NCBI GenBank assembly: GCA_023390815.1
Contig: JAEWCC010000015.1
Location: 62,001 to 126,000 of the forward strand
Source: Bacillota bacterium
GTDB taxonomy: Bacteria; Bacillota; Clostridia; Christensenellales; SZUA-584
Reading direction: 5' to 3'
Length of the DNA stretch: 64,000 bases
Below the pieces are notes generated by a model, which saw nothing but the letters and a program-made list of their open reading frames with translations, searched no databases and was not told the origin of the DNA. The translations under genes were made by a program, and so were the position numbers. Shown here piece by piece: positions 7,949 to 18,401 of this stretch (position 1 is its first letter; every line of letters begins with the position of its first letter).

Positions 7949-8833
7949 CTAATCTGGCATCCTGTGCATTCTTTGATTTTCCAGTCTTCTTTCAGAGACG
8001 ATGTCGCATAGCAGTTCGTAGCCTGCGAATCCCCAACTTACTTTGATCTTTTTGTTACACCCTTTGATAATCAGACCGCTTCTTGTAACATTTTCTACCG
8101 ATCGGACATCTTCCCAGCGAATCTGTTTTTTTAACCCGATCAGATTTTTATACACGATCTTCTCGTTGTCTGTATACGTTCTAGCTATGGCAAAAGAGAG
8201 AAACATAAACAGGCCAGGAACACCATACAAAAACATTATCACATGACTTTGAGTTGCCGGTGTTAATTGAAAGCCTATCGCTACCATCAATAATATAATG
8301 CTGAAAAAACCATAAAGCCGCCTACGCCTGAATATCGTGATCTCACCCTTGGTCCGTACACCAAGACTCATCACCTTCGTAAGATCTCTCCTGTTATAAG
8401 CATCAGGACAAGCTTGTATAACTAATTCCGCCAAGCGGTCATAGTCGCGATAAACGGGCTCCAGTTTAATCTTTTCGCGTTCGGTATAAATTATAATAAT
8501 GTTCGTGGTTGCAGTATATATCACTGCCTTAACGTCTCTCCAGTTGATACGTTTACGGATACCCAACCCGTTCCGGTGTTCAATCCCTTCTGTATCCACG
8601 TACAACCTTATTACTATAGAACTAACTATGATGGGTATACCCAGCAATGCGAAAAACAAAACCAAAAACAGATTGGTAAAAAGTTGAGAACTGTTATTAA
8701 TGGTGACAATACCAACTCCAATAGAAGCCATTAAACCAATGAGCCCGATAACTAAAACAAACCGCTGAACGCGGAACACTTCCTGCCCTTTCAGCGGTAT
8801 ATACTCTCCTTCATGCTTTGCGTTTGAGGACAT
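7949..8833 (-). CDS. membrane protein with two helix-pair plus PH-like domain units
   Basis: A 294-residue protein that I do not know by name. It shows an internal duplication. Each half has two hydrophobic helices (residues about 25-75 and 175-225) followed by a cytoplasmic beta-rich segment. The two beta segments share a pattern: YVDTEGIEHRNGLGIRKRINWRDVKAV in the first half and TDNEKIVYKNLIGLKKQIRWEDVRSV in the second (each quoted in part: the shared core is I..RNGLG/KNLIG, then RINW/QIRW.DV). That fits bacterial PH-like domains of the YdbT/DUF6560 kind. GGGGGAG precedes the ATG. It lies 12 bases downstream of pgsA on the same strand, so a role at the membrane surface is possible but unproven. 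Confidence 0.7.
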   Translation of the reverse strand: MSSNAKHEGEYIPLKGQEVFRVQRFVLVIGLIGLMASIGVGIVTINNSSQLFTNLFLVLFFALLGIPIIVSSIVIRLYVDTEGIEHRNGLGIRKRINWRDVKAVIYTATTNIIIIYTEREKIKLEPVYRDYDRLAELVIQACPDAYNRRDLTKVMSLGVRTKGEITIFRRRRLYGFFSIILLMVAIGFQLTPATQSHVIMFLYGVPGLFMFLSFAIARTYTDNEKIVYKNLIGLKKQIRWEDVRSVENVTRSGLIIKGCNKKIKVSWGFAGYELLCDIVSERRLENQRMHRMPD

Positions 8834-8845
8834 CGCTGCTCCCCC

Positions 8846-9409
8846 TCAGCCCTGCTGCTCCTTCTTCCCCTTCAGCTTCAGATACATGTTGAAATATGCG
8901 TACTGGACCAGCGCCGCGACCATAAGCACCAGCGCGAAACCGATGAAATAGACGTTCCACGGCGCGACGTACTTGTAAAGGAAGTTGAACGCGATGGAGG
9001 TGTTAAGCGTGAACGCAGCGATCTTGCCGAACGTGTTGGCGGGGGCAACGAAACCACGCGCGTACAGGAATATACCGCCGCCGATCATCAGGCCCTCTTT
9101 GACAAGCATCACGATGATAATAACGGGCGGAAGCACCGCGAAGCCGCGAACGCCCGGTACGGTGAACGCCATCACTGCGAATATCGCCATCAGCTTGTCC
9201 GCGAGCGGGTCAAGCAATATCCCCGCATCGGTGACGAGCTTGTGTTTGCGCGCAAGGTAGCCGTCCAGCAGGTCCGTGCCGCACGCGACTACATACACCG
9301 CCAGCGCGGGTATCATGAGATCGAAATAGATCAATATCGTCGAAACCGGTACGAGCGCCAGCCGCATTAGCGTCAGTATGTTGGGCGCGTTTAGTGGTAT
9401 CCGTTTCAA
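8846..9409 (-). CDS. pgsA: CDP-diacylglycerol-glycerol-3-phosphate 3-phosphatidyltransferase
   Basis: A 187-residue integral membrane enzyme making phosphatidylglycerol phosphate, the committed step to phosphatidylglycerol and cardiolipin. The CDP-alcohol phosphotransferase signature D-x2-DG-x2-AR-x8-G-x3-D-x3-D is complete: it starts at DLLDGYLAR and ends at GILLDPLAD (residues about 45-71). Several hydrophobic helices follow. I favour a TTG start at 9409 because GGAGG lies eight bases before it; the ATG at 9424 contains that GGAGG within its own first codons and has little ribosome site of its own. The PH-like membrane protein follows in the same operon. Confidence 0.93.
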   Translation of the reverse strand: MKRIPLNAPNILTLMRLALVPVSTILIYFDLMIPALAVYVVACGTDLLDGYLARKHKLVTDAGILLDPLADKLMAIFAVMAFTVPGVRGFAVLPPVIIIVMLVKEGLMIGGGIFLYARGFVAPANTFGKIAAFTLNTSIAFNFLYKYVAPWNVYFIGFALVLMVAALVQYAYFNMYLKLKGKKEQQG

Positions 9410-9524
9410 AGTGTCCCCCTCCATTCACGGGCCTGTCCGAAACCTTCGGTCATCAAAATAAAATAATAAGGCCGCCTTGCCGATATCTATTATACCAGCA
9501 AAACGGCCTTTTGCCTATCCTCAA

Positions 9525-10781
9525 TTAGCCGATCGGCGTCGCATTGGCCAGCAGGAATTTCTCCGCTTCGGCGTTCCAGAAGCCGCCGCTCCGTTTGGTA
9601 ATCTCCGCGAGGCCCTTAAACAGCGGGCTGTCGATCTTATCAAAGTCGTCAATCGCGGTGAGCGGCATGGATACATGCGTATAGATGAGCTTCTTGCCGC
9701 CCGGTATCTCGTCGAGGTGGATCGTCGCGTCGATGACAGAATCGAGACCGCCCACATGGGTGATCATCGCGGTGGGGTTGATCTGCCCTTTGGCCATCAT
9801 GTCAAGCGATTCGCGCATATCCTGGTTGTTGCCGCCCGAGGTGCCCACGATGTGCGTGAAGCTGTAGTGCACGTTGTAGAAGTTAAACATCGCCGAGAAC
9901 TTCTGGTCGGTCGGGCCTGCAAAGAAGTTGAGGCAGCCGTCCTTAGCCAGCAACGAGTCGCCCTGTTCCACCACCGGGCGCACCGGCGCCATGACGAGTA
10001 CGTCGTCAAATCCCTTACCGCCCGTGAGCGCCTTCATCTCCTCCAGCTTTGCCGGGTCCTTCGTATTCACATAGTGCAGCGCTACGCCCTGCTTTTTGGC
10101 TTCTTCCACGGTGTAGATGCGGGCCGCGCGCGCCAGCCGCGCCTCGTCGATATCCGTCACGACGAGCAGGCCCGGACGGCGGTCGCAGTGCAGCGCGTAG
10201 TCGATGGAGCCAAGGCCCATCGGGCCCACGCCCGCGAGGATGGCCATGTTGCCGCCTTCCTTGATGCCCATATCGTGCACGTACTCGCCCTGGCGCGTAT
10301 GATAGAACGCGTGGAACGTGCCCACGATGCAGCTCATCGGTTCCGCGAGCGAGCCATAGAAATAAGTATCCGAGTCGTATTTTAAGAGGCAGTCCATCAT
10401 CATCGCCTCAGCGGGTATCACAACGTACGTCGCGTCCCCGCCGATGAAGCGGTACGAGTATCCGGGTGCATCCTGCGAGCCCTTGTAATTGAACGCGGGC
10501 TGTATCGAGAAATTGTCGCCCGGCTTGAACTGATCCTGCCACTTTTTGCCCACCTCAAGTATCTGTCCGCAGAACTCGTGACCGATGATCGTGGGATTGG
10601 TCGCCACATCGTTTGGCACGCGCTTGTGATCTGAGCCCTGCAGTGCCGCTTTATGCGTGGACATGCAAAGGCTGTCGGAGACGACTTTGGCGAGTATCTC
10701 GTCATCCTTGATCGCCGGAAGCTCGAACTCCTCAAGGCGAAGGTCGTTTTTGCCATAGATTCTGACTGCTTTCGTTTTCAT
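9525..10781 (-). CDS. zinc-binding medium-chain dehydrogenase (sorbose-1-phosphate reductase-like)
   Basis: A 418-residue medium-chain dehydrogenase/reductase. The GroES-like catalytic domain carries GHEFCG near residue 67, and the NAD(P)-binding domain has GVGPMGLGSIDYAL near residue 190. The typical catalytic Cys position near residue 39 is present (SDSLCMSTHKAAL). Length and the long C-terminal part resemble L-sorbose-1-phosphate reductase-like enzymes, which act on sugar phosphates. A DeoR repressor is encoded 12 bases upstream on the same strand, which supports a role in sugar or sugar-alcohol catabolism. No phosphotransferase or kinase gene is nearby, so the substrate is not known. Confidence 0.88.
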   Translation of the reverse strand: MKTKAVRIYGKNDLRLEEFELPAIKDDEILAKVVSDSLCMSTHKAALQGSDHKRVPNDVATNPTIIGHEFCGQILEVGKKWQDQFKPGDNFSIQPAFNYKGSQDAPGYSYRFIGGDATYVVIPAEAMMMDCLLKYDSDTYFYGSLAEPMSCIVGTFHAFYHTRQGEYVHDMGIKEGGNMAILAGVGPMGLGSIDYALHCDRRPGLLVVTDIDEARLARAARIYTVEEAKKQGVALHYVNTKDPAKLEEMKALTGGKGFDDVLVMAPVRPVVEQGDSLLAKDGCLNFFAGPTDQKFSAMFNFYNVHYSFTHIVGTSGGNNQDMRESLDMMAKGQINPTAMITHVGGLDSVIDATIHLDEIPGGKKLIYTHVSMPLTAIDDFDKIDSPLFKGLAEITKRSGGFWNAEAEKFLLANATPIG

Positions 10782-10793
10782 TGCGTTCCTCCC

Positions 10794-11555
10794 CTATACC
10801 ACCGTAACGGCGGTCTTATGCTTAATATTCTCCAAAACATCGCTGCCGATGTTATTGTCCGTAATCAATTCATCGATATCGCCCCAGTCCGCAAACTCGA
10901 TGACAGCCTGCGTCTGCGCTTTGGACGAGTCTCCCAGCACGATCACGCGGTTACCCGCTTCAATCATGGCCGCTTTAGACTCCGCTTCGATAAAGTTTTC
11001 GACGCATGGGCCGCCGCGATCATGGAATCCGCTCGTTCCCAGTATCGCCAAATCCACGCGAATTTCCTTGAGGCTGCGCATCGTCCAGCTTCCTACAATG
11101 GAATTGCTGTTGTGGCGCACCTGCCCGCCCAGCACATAGGTTGTAATGCCGTATTCGTCCAGTACCTGCGCCGCTTTGAGGCCGTTGGTAAACACCGTAA
11201 TATCCTTCTTGATCGTAAGCGCCTGCGCAAATACGAACAACGTCGAGCCACCGTCGAGTATCAGCGACATGCCGCTCTCGATTCGCGAAAGCGCCGCCTC
11301 TGCGATGCGTCGCTTTTCCTCCAGGTGTTTTACCGATTTCTCCGCAAAGCTCGGCTCGCATGCGCCGCCCAGCGCGAGCGCTCCGCCATACGCCTTAACG
11401 GCGAGTCCCTTTTCTTCGAGAAATATCAGGTCCTTTCGGATCGTTTCGGAGGAAACGCTGAACAGACGGGCAAGTTCCGCAACGCGGATGCTGCCCTCGG
11501 CGGCAAGACGCTTCTCAATATAGCTTCGCCTTTCCTGCATCATTGGTGCGCCCAT
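10794..11555 (-). CDS. DeoR/GlpR-family transcriptional regulator
   Basis: A 253-residue repressor. The N-terminal DeoR helix-turn-helix is clear (IRVAELARLFSVSSETIRKD, about residues 22-41), and the C-terminal sensor domain of the DeoRC type has LDGGSTLFVFAQAL and TNGLKAAQVL, which bind phosphorylated sugars in characterised members. I chose the ATG at 11555, preceded by AAGGGAA; longer in-frame starts would lie over the operator repeats. It is co-transcribed with the zinc dehydrogenase gene and probably represses its own operon until a sugar phosphate accumulates. Confidence 0.92.
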   Translation of the reverse strand: MGAPMMQERRSYIEKRLAAEGSIRVAELARLFSVSSETIRKDLIFLEEKGLAVKAYGGALALGGACEPSFAEKSVKHLEEKRRIAEAALSRIESGMSLILDGGSTLFVFAQALTIKKDITVFTNGLKAAQVLDEYGITTYVLGGQVRHNSNSIVGSWTMRSLKEIRVDLAILGTSGFHDRGGPCVENFIEAESKAAMIEAGNRVIVLGDSSKAQTQAVIEFADWGDIDELITDNNIGSDVLENIKHKTAVTVV

Positions 11556-11572
11556 ACAGCCGTTCCCTTCTG

Positions 11573-11632
11573 AATCAATCGCAATCCATTCCAATCAATT
11601 GCAATTATATACTTGCGCTTGCTTTGAGTCAA
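11573..11632 (-). promoter_or_regulatory. DeoR operon promoter with paired direct-repeat operator
   Basis: On the minus strand TTGACT (11627-11632), 17-base spacer, TATAAT (11604-11609): a near-perfect sigma-A promoter. Two copies of a 13-base sequence, AATCAATYGCAAT in plus-strand reading, lie at 11573-11585 and 11593-11605. They are 20 bases apart start to start, so on one face of the helix, and cover the -10 box and the transcription start. Confidence 0.72.
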
Positions 11633-11762
11633 GACGCGGCTGCCGCTAATTTTGCACCCTAAATCGGTAAAATATACAATATTTACGGTTGCAAGGTTGA
11701 AATAATGTATGATACTATTTACAATATAAAATATTTTTCCAGCCGGTCGTTTGGAGCTGCAC

Positions 11763-12920
11763 ATGTACGTTCAGTTCGACATCGACATATTGTCCCTTTT
11801 TTTGCTGGGAATCGTGCTGTTCAACAACGTAAGGAATAGCAGCGTCGGCATGTTCCGGCAGCGATTTTTCCGTTTGCTCATCTACATTGATATGGGCATC
11901 ATGATTACGGATATCCTGATTTTTGTGGTCGTCGGGCATCCGGGCGTGTTGGTTCACTCGCTGATGCACATTCTGCAATCGCTGTTCTTCACACTTTGCG
12001 CGCTGTTCTGTCTGGTATGGGCAATTTATTGCGCAATGCGCCCCGGCAACAAGCCTCGCCCTTACGAGTTGGTATTGCTCACCGTGCCATTTATCCTGCT
12101 CATTGTGGCGCTCGTGATCAATAGTTTCAGCTTTTCAAGCAGTTTCCTCTTTTCAATCACCGCGCAGAACGGTTACGTGCGCGGCAACTACTTTCATATC
12201 ATTTCGGCAGCCACCTACCTGTATATGGTATATTCCGTCCTGCAGATCTGGACGAGCAAAAGCAAGCTTTCGCCGCAGGAGTTCTATACATACCTCCTCA
12301 TACCGCTGTTCCCCATGGTGGTGGGCATCATACAGCTTATATTCAGTATTGAAGTGCTGATGGTATGGCCTGCCACCGCGCTTTCAATGGTGGTGATGCA
12401 GATGCTCACGCTAACCGAAAAGATCAATCTGGATCATCTGACCGGCCTATACAACCGCAAATATCTTGACGAGTATATCGAAAACGTGCTGCAGATGAAC
12501 CGGTCGGCCGGGCCCGTTCGGAATGGCAAAAAGTTTGCGGCAATCATGCTCGATCTCGACGGTTTTAAAAAGATCAACGATACATATGGTCATGTAGAGG
12601 GCGACCGCGCGATCGTGATCGCGGCAGATCTGCTGCGAAAGAGCATCCGCAAAGGCGACATTGTTTCACGCTACGGCGGCGACGAATTTTTGATTGTTCT
12701 CGAGCAATGCAGCGATTCCACGCCGCTGCGCGTCATCCGACGTATCCGCGAGAACGTGCAGAAGTATAACAGCGAGAATCATCTGCCTTACCATATCGAG
12801 TTTTCCGTGGGTTACAAGGTATACGCTACGCTTCACGGTCTGACAACCCGCCAGATCTTCGCGGGCATCGACGAACTTATGTACCAGAATAAACAGAGCA
12901 AAGTCGGCGTGCATGCATAG
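11763..12920 (+). CDS. membrane-bound diguanylate cyclase (GGDEF)
   Basis: A 385-residue enzyme making cyclic di-GMP from two GTP. The N-terminal 220 residues form about six to eight membrane helices with no recognised sensor name. The C-terminal GGDEF domain starts at LDHLTGLYNRKYLDEY and has an intact active site, RYGGDEFLIVLE. The product-inhibition I-site RKGD stands five residues before GGDEF, so the enzyme is probably feedback-regulated. I chose the ATG at 11763, six bases after GGAG, over a TTG at 11751. It stands alone and divergent from the DeoR operon. Confidence 0.94.
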   Translation: MYVQFDIDILSLFLLGIVLFNNVRNSSVGMFRQRFFRLLIYIDMGIMITDILIFVVVGHPGVLVHSLMHILQSLFFTLCALFCLVWAIYCAMRPGNKPRPYELVLLTVPFILLIVALVINSFSFSSSFLFSITAQNGYVRGNYFHIISAATYLYMVYSVLQIWTSKSKLSPQEFYTYLLIPLFPMVVGIIQLIFSIEVLMVWPATALSMVVMQMLTLTEKINLDHLTGLYNRKYLDEYIENVLQMNRSAGPVRNGKKFAAIMLDLDGFKKINDTYGHVEGDRAIVIAADLLRKSIRKGDIVSRYGGDEFLIVLEQCSDSTPLRVIRRIRENVQKYNSENHLPYHIEFSVGYKVYATLHGLTTRQIFAGIDELMYQNKQSKVGVHA

Positions 12921-13018
12921 AAATGCACTTTTCAAATTCTTTTTTTGCTATATAATATACGTATTGCCGCAGCATACAGGCTGCTGCATATCTATCCATT
13001 CGACGAAGGTGGTTATTT

Positions 13019-14689
13019 ATGCACAAGACTGACCTTGAAATCGCCCGTGAGGCAAGACTCACTCCGATACGTGAAATCGCGCAGCGCGCGGGAATTCTCG
13101 AAAACGAGCTGATTCCGTTCGGTGATAACAAAGCCAAGGTATCTCTCTCCATCCAGCAACGCGTCGGAAACAATCCGCCGGGCAAGCTCATTCTCGTCTC
13201 TGCGATAAACCCCACGCCTGCAGGTGAAGGCAAAACCACCGTCTCCATCGGCCTTGCTGACGCACTCTCACAGTGCGGACAGCGCGTTTGCCTGACGCTG
13301 CGCGAACCCTCATTGGGGCCGGTGTTCGGTATCAAGGGCGGCGCGGCAGGCGGCGGATACTCCCAGGTTATCCCAATGGAGGACATCAATCTGCATTTTA
13401 CGGGTGATCTGCATGCGGTGACAGCGGCCAACAACCTGCTTTGCGCGCTCGTCGACAACCATATCCAGCAGGGCAACGCGCTGGGGATCGACCCACGCCG
13501 CATCACAATACGGCGTTGCATGGACATGAACGACCGTCAGCTGCGCTTCATCACGTGCGGACTCGGCGGACGCACCAACGGCATGCCGCGTGAGGACAGC
13601 TTCGATATCACTGCCGCGTCGGAGGTTATGGCCGTACTGTGCCTCGCATCCGACCTGCACGACTTAAAGGACCGGCTATCGCGCATCAAGGTCGCTTATA
13701 CCTTTGCCGATAAGCCTGTCACTGCCGAAGCGCTCCACGCAGCAGGCGCAATGGCGGCGCTTCTGAAGGATGCAATACGCCCTAATATCGTTCAGACGCT
13801 GGAGGGTACCCCCTGCCTGATGCACGGCGGACCGTTTGCAAACATCGCACATGGCTGCAACAGCTATATCGCTACGCATACCGCGCTGCACCTTTCCGAT
13901 TACGTTGTGACCGAAGCGGGCTTCGGCGCGGACCTTGGCGCAGAGAAGTTCCTCGACATTAAATGCCGTCAGACAGGGCTTTGGCCCGACGCAGTCGTCG
14001 TCGTTGCCACGGTGCGCGCGCTCAAAATGCACGGCGGCGTTGCCAAGGACGCGCTCGCCGTACCGGACACTGCCGCTGTGGAGCGCGGCTTTGCCAACCT
14101 TGCAAAGCACATCGACAATCTACAAGGCTTTTACGGCCTGCCCGTTGCAGTGGCCATCAACAAATTTGATACCGACTCCACCGATGAAACGGATGCGATC
14201 TGCCGTCTGTGCGCAGAAAAGGGCGTAACCGCTGTCCCGGCTGAAGTTTGGGCCCAGGGCGGCAAAGGTGGCATCGCGCTTGCGCAGGAAGTAATGCGCA
14301 TCGCGCGCAGCACACAGCCGAAGCACCCGTATGCGCTGGGGGACAGCATTGAGACCAAGATCGAAAAGCTGGCGCGGACGATATATGGCGCGAACGAAAT
14401 CCACTATTCCGCAGGCGTACCCAAGGACATCGCGGCGCTCAGCGCACACGGTTATGGGAACCTGCCGGTCTGTATTGCCAAAACACAATATTCGCTTTCG
14501 CACGATCCGAAGCTGCTGGGGCGCCCGGAGGGGTTCCGCTTTACCGTCCGCGGCGTAAAGCTCTCGGCCGGCGCGGGCTTTATCGTCGTAATGGCAGGCG
14601 ATATCACCACGATGCCCGGTCTGCCCAAAAACCCCGCGGCAGAACAGATTACAATCGACGACGCAGGGCGCATTGAAGGATTATTCTGA
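13019..14689 (+). CDS. fhs: formate-tetrahydrofolate ligase
   Basis: A 556-residue ATP-dependent enzyme that makes 10-formyltetrahydrofolate from formate, feeding one-carbon metabolism, and in acetogens the methyl branch of the Wood-Ljungdahl pathway. The P-loop TPAGEGKTT is at residues 66-74. Family segments LREPSLGPVFGIKGGAAGGG, HGGPFANIAHGCNS and TEAGFGADLGAEKF are intact. An AAGGTGG ribosome site precedes the ATG, and a TATAAT at 12952-12957 may be part of its promoter. No other one-carbon genes are nearby, so its presence does not prove acetogenesis. Confidence 0.97.
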   Translation: MHKTDLEIAREARLTPIREIAQRAGILENELIPFGDNKAKVSLSIQQRVGNNPPGKLILVSAINPTPAGEGKTTVSIGLADALSQCGQRVCLTLREPSLGPVFGIKGGAAGGGYSQVIPMEDINLHFTGDLHAVTAANNLLCALVDNHIQQGNALGIDPRRITIRRCMDMNDRQLRFITCGLGGRTNGMPREDSFDITAASEVMAVLCLASDLHDLKDRLSRIKVAYTFADKPVTAEALHAAGAMAALLKDAIRPNIVQTLEGTPCLMHGGPFANIAHGCNSYIATHTALHLSDYVVTEAGFGADLGAEKFLDIKCRQTGLWPDAVVVVATVRALKMHGGVAKDALAVPDTAAVERGFANLAKHIDNLQGFYGLPVAVAINKFDTDSTDETDAICRLCAEKGVTAVPAEVWAQGGKGGIALAQEVMRIARSTQPKHPYALGDSIETKIEKLARTIYGANEIHYSAGVPKDIAALSAHGYGNLPVCIAKTQYSLSHDPKLLGRPEGFRFTVRGVKLSAGAGFIVVMAGDITTMPGLPKNPAAEQITIDDAGRIEGLF

Positions 14690-14803
14690 TGCAGGAGTAA
14701 TTAAGATATTTTGTGAACTTTAAACGCGGACGTTTTAAAAATGTCCCGGCGATGGTACAATGGGCATTGGTATTATTCCGATAGCATTATGGAGATGAAA
14801 GAA

Positions 14804-15025
14804 ATGACGAGAAGAAATCTGATCGTGCTGCTGATCTTCGTAGTGATCGCAGGGGCCATCGCGGGCGCATTCGTATTTTTAAGCCAGATCGGTACCGGCG
14901 GTCCGGCGGCAATTCCCAGCATATACAGCAGTTCGAGCGGTGCCGCTATCCAGCAGGAACTAACGCGTTACGTGTCCGTTCCGACTGATTACGAGGCTGA
15001 CATGAACCTGGGAGTGTGCTTATAA
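14804..15025 (+). CDS. small single-pass membrane protein of unknown function
   Basis: A predicted 73-residue protein with an N-terminal membrane helix (LIVLLIFVVIAGAIAGAFVF), then a short, probably extracytoplasmic tail rich in Ser, Ala and Gly. I do not recognise a family. GGAG lies nine bases before the ATG at 14804; in-frame ATGs at 14789 and further upstream are alternatives. A possible promoter has TACAAT at 14756-14761. It is followed at once by a bidirectional terminator. Confidence 0.55.
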   Translation: MTRRNLIVLLIFVVIAGAIAGAFVFLSQIGTGGPAAIPSIYSSSSGAAIQQELTRYVSVPTDYEADMNLGVCL

Positions 15026-15042
15026 CCTGCTCCATACATCAA

Positions 15043-15065
15043 AAAAGGCAGCTTGGCTGCCTTTT
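15043..15065. terminator. bidirectional terminator
   Basis: Stem AAAAGGCAGC (15043-15052) with GCTGCCTTTT (15056-15065), loop TTG, followed by a T-rich run. It serves the small membrane protein on plus and gltX on minus. Confidence 0.85.
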
Positions 15066-15068
15066 CTT

Positions 15069-16517
15069 TTACCTTTCCAATCTTTCAATACTGCCGCTGA
15101 GCCGGTGCAGCGTTTCCGCCTTGCCGAGCAGCGACGCGATCTCCACAGGGCCGCCCGGCGTAACCTCCTGCCCGGATATCGCGATTCGAAGCGGCCAATA
15201 AAGCTGGCCGTTTTTAATCCCCAGCTTCTCCACGAGCGCAGTCAGCGTCTCCTTCAGCGGTTCAACCGAATAGTCCTCCAGCATTTCAAGCGCTGCTTTC
15301 GCTTCTTTTAAAACCGGCAGTGCCGACTCCGCGTCGCAGCCCGAACGCTTGTGGAAATAGAGTTCCTTCCCGAATTCCGGCATGGATACGAGGAAGGAGA
15401 GCTTGCCCGTAATCTCATCCAGGCGCTCCAACCGCGGCTGGATCATTTCCGCGATAAGCCCCAGATCCATATGCTGTACGCCCGCCGTTTCAAAATAAGG
15501 CATTGCTCGGGCAATAAACTCCTCTTTGGAAAGCGCGCGGATGTACTGCGCATTCATCCAAGTAAGCTTCTCCGTATCAAACACCGCGGACGATTTTGAC
15601 AACCCTTCGATTGAAAACGCCTCAATCAGCTCTTCGAGGGAGTAAATCTCGCGCTCTCCGCCCGGGCTCCAGCCCAGCAGCGCGATATAGTTGATAAGCG
15701 CTTCCTTGAGATACCCTTTCTTGAGAAAGTCGTCGAACGCGGCGTCGCCGTAGCGCTTGGAAAGCTTGCGCTGCTTGTCCTTCATCACCACCGGCAGATG
15801 GATGTATTGCGGAATGTCCCAGCCCATCGCGCGGTACAGGTGGTTGTATTTCGGGGTGGATGAAAGATACTCCACCCCGCGGATCACGTGCGTAATGCCC
15901 ATCAGATGGTCGTCGATCACGTTGGCGAGATTGTATGTGGGCATGCCGTCCGCTTTTAAAAGCACGTTATCGTCGAGGTCCGCATTGGGCACCGTGATGT
16001 CGCCGAATACCGCATCGGTATACGTCGTCTCGCCTTCTCGCGGAATGTTCTGACGGATCACGTAAGGCTCGCCCGCAGCGAGCTTGCTTTGTATCTCCTC
16101 CGGCGAGAGGTGCAGGCAGTGCTTGTCGTAAGTAAAGGTCTGCCCCTGAGCTTCGGCTTTGGCACGCTCCTCCGCAAGCCGCTCCTTCGTGCAGAAGCAG
16201 CGGTACGCCGCGCCGCGCTCGATAAGCTTTTCGGCGTACTCTTTGTAAATCTCGCGTCGTTCGCTCTGGATATACGGACCAAAGTCTCCGCCCACGTCCG
16301 GGCCTTCGTCGTAGTCAAGGCCCGTCTGGCGCAGCGTGTTGTAGATGACGTCCTTCGCACCCTCCACCTCGCGGTTTAAATCGGTATCTTCAATCCGGAG
16401 TATAAAAACCCCGTTGTGCTTGCGCGCAAACAGCCACGCGTACAGCGCCGTGCGCAAGCCTCCGATATGCAGATAGCCCGTCGGGCTGGGCGCGAACCTC
16501 GTCCTGACCTGAGTCAT
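15069..16517 (-). CDS. gltX: glutamate-tRNA ligase
   Basis: A 482-residue class I aminoacyl-tRNA synthetase that charges tRNA-Glu. The nucleotide-binding HIGH-type motif is in APSPTGYLHIGGLRTALYAW (residues about 9-28), and the KMSKS-type motif is KLSKRYGD near residue 251. The C-terminal half is the helical anticodon-binding domain. I chose the ATG at 16517; in-frame starts further upstream extend into a repeat-bearing spacer. Because glnS is encoded just upstream, this enzyme is probably the discriminating form that charges only tRNA-Glu. Confidence 0.96.
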   Translation of the reverse strand: MTQVRTRFAPSPTGYLHIGGLRTALYAWLFARKHNGVFILRIEDTDLNREVEGAKDVIYNTLRQTGLDYDEGPDVGGDFGPYIQSERREIYKEYAEKLIERGAAYRCFCTKERLAEERAKAEAQGQTFTYDKHCLHLSPEEIQSKLAAGEPYVIRQNIPREGETTYTDAVFGDITVPNADLDDNVLLKADGMPTYNLANVIDDHLMGITHVIRGVEYLSSTPKYNHLYRAMGWDIPQYIHLPVVMKDKQRKLSKRYGDAAFDDFLKKGYLKEALINYIALLGWSPGGEREIYSLEELIEAFSIEGLSKSSAVFDTEKLTWMNAQYIRALSKEEFIARAMPYFETAGVQHMDLGLIAEMIQPRLERLDEITGKLSFLVSMPEFGKELYFHKRSGCDAESALPVLKEAKAALEMLEDYSVEPLKETLTALVEKLGIKNGQLYWPLRIAISGQEVTPGGPVEIASLLGKAETLHRLSGSIERLER

Positions 16518-16740
16518 TGTGGTGATCGTTCCTTTCTTTTCGGGGGCTCTGCCCCCAATCCCCTGCCTAAGGGATATCATCCCTTAGGAATCCCTTCGAC
16601 AGCAATATACGGTGTTTTCATGGGCTTACAAAAACCAACATGCAGCATTGATATAACAGACGGAACGGCACGGAGACCGTTCCCTACAGCTATTTGTAGG
16701 GAACGCCCCCTGTGGCGTTCCGTTTCATACAAAGCTTTGT
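16518..16740. repeat. spacer with hairpins and two facing GTAGGG repeats (copies 2 and 3)
   Basis: The gltX-glnS spacer has four hairpins. GGGGGC-TCT-GCCCCC starts near 16541 and CTAAGGGAT-ATC-ATCCCTTAG near 16567. Then come two GTAGGG elements facing each other. One, reading on the minus strand, has the stem GGAACGG (16662-16668) with CCGTTCC (16677-16683). The other, on plus, has GGAACGCC (16700-16707) with GGCGTTCC (16714-16721). Their inner ends form the 11-base inverted repeat CGTTCCCTACA / TGTAGGGAACG. These are most like miniature intergenic repeats. Confidence 0.65.
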
Positions 16741-18381
<1,641 letters not shown>

Positions 18382-18401
18382 ATGTCTCCTCCACCGGAGT
18401 C

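Noticed and set aside
9477..10385. A 302-codon frame opposite the zinc dehydrogenase gene
   Set aside because: Shadow of a clear enzyme gene; no domain of its own.
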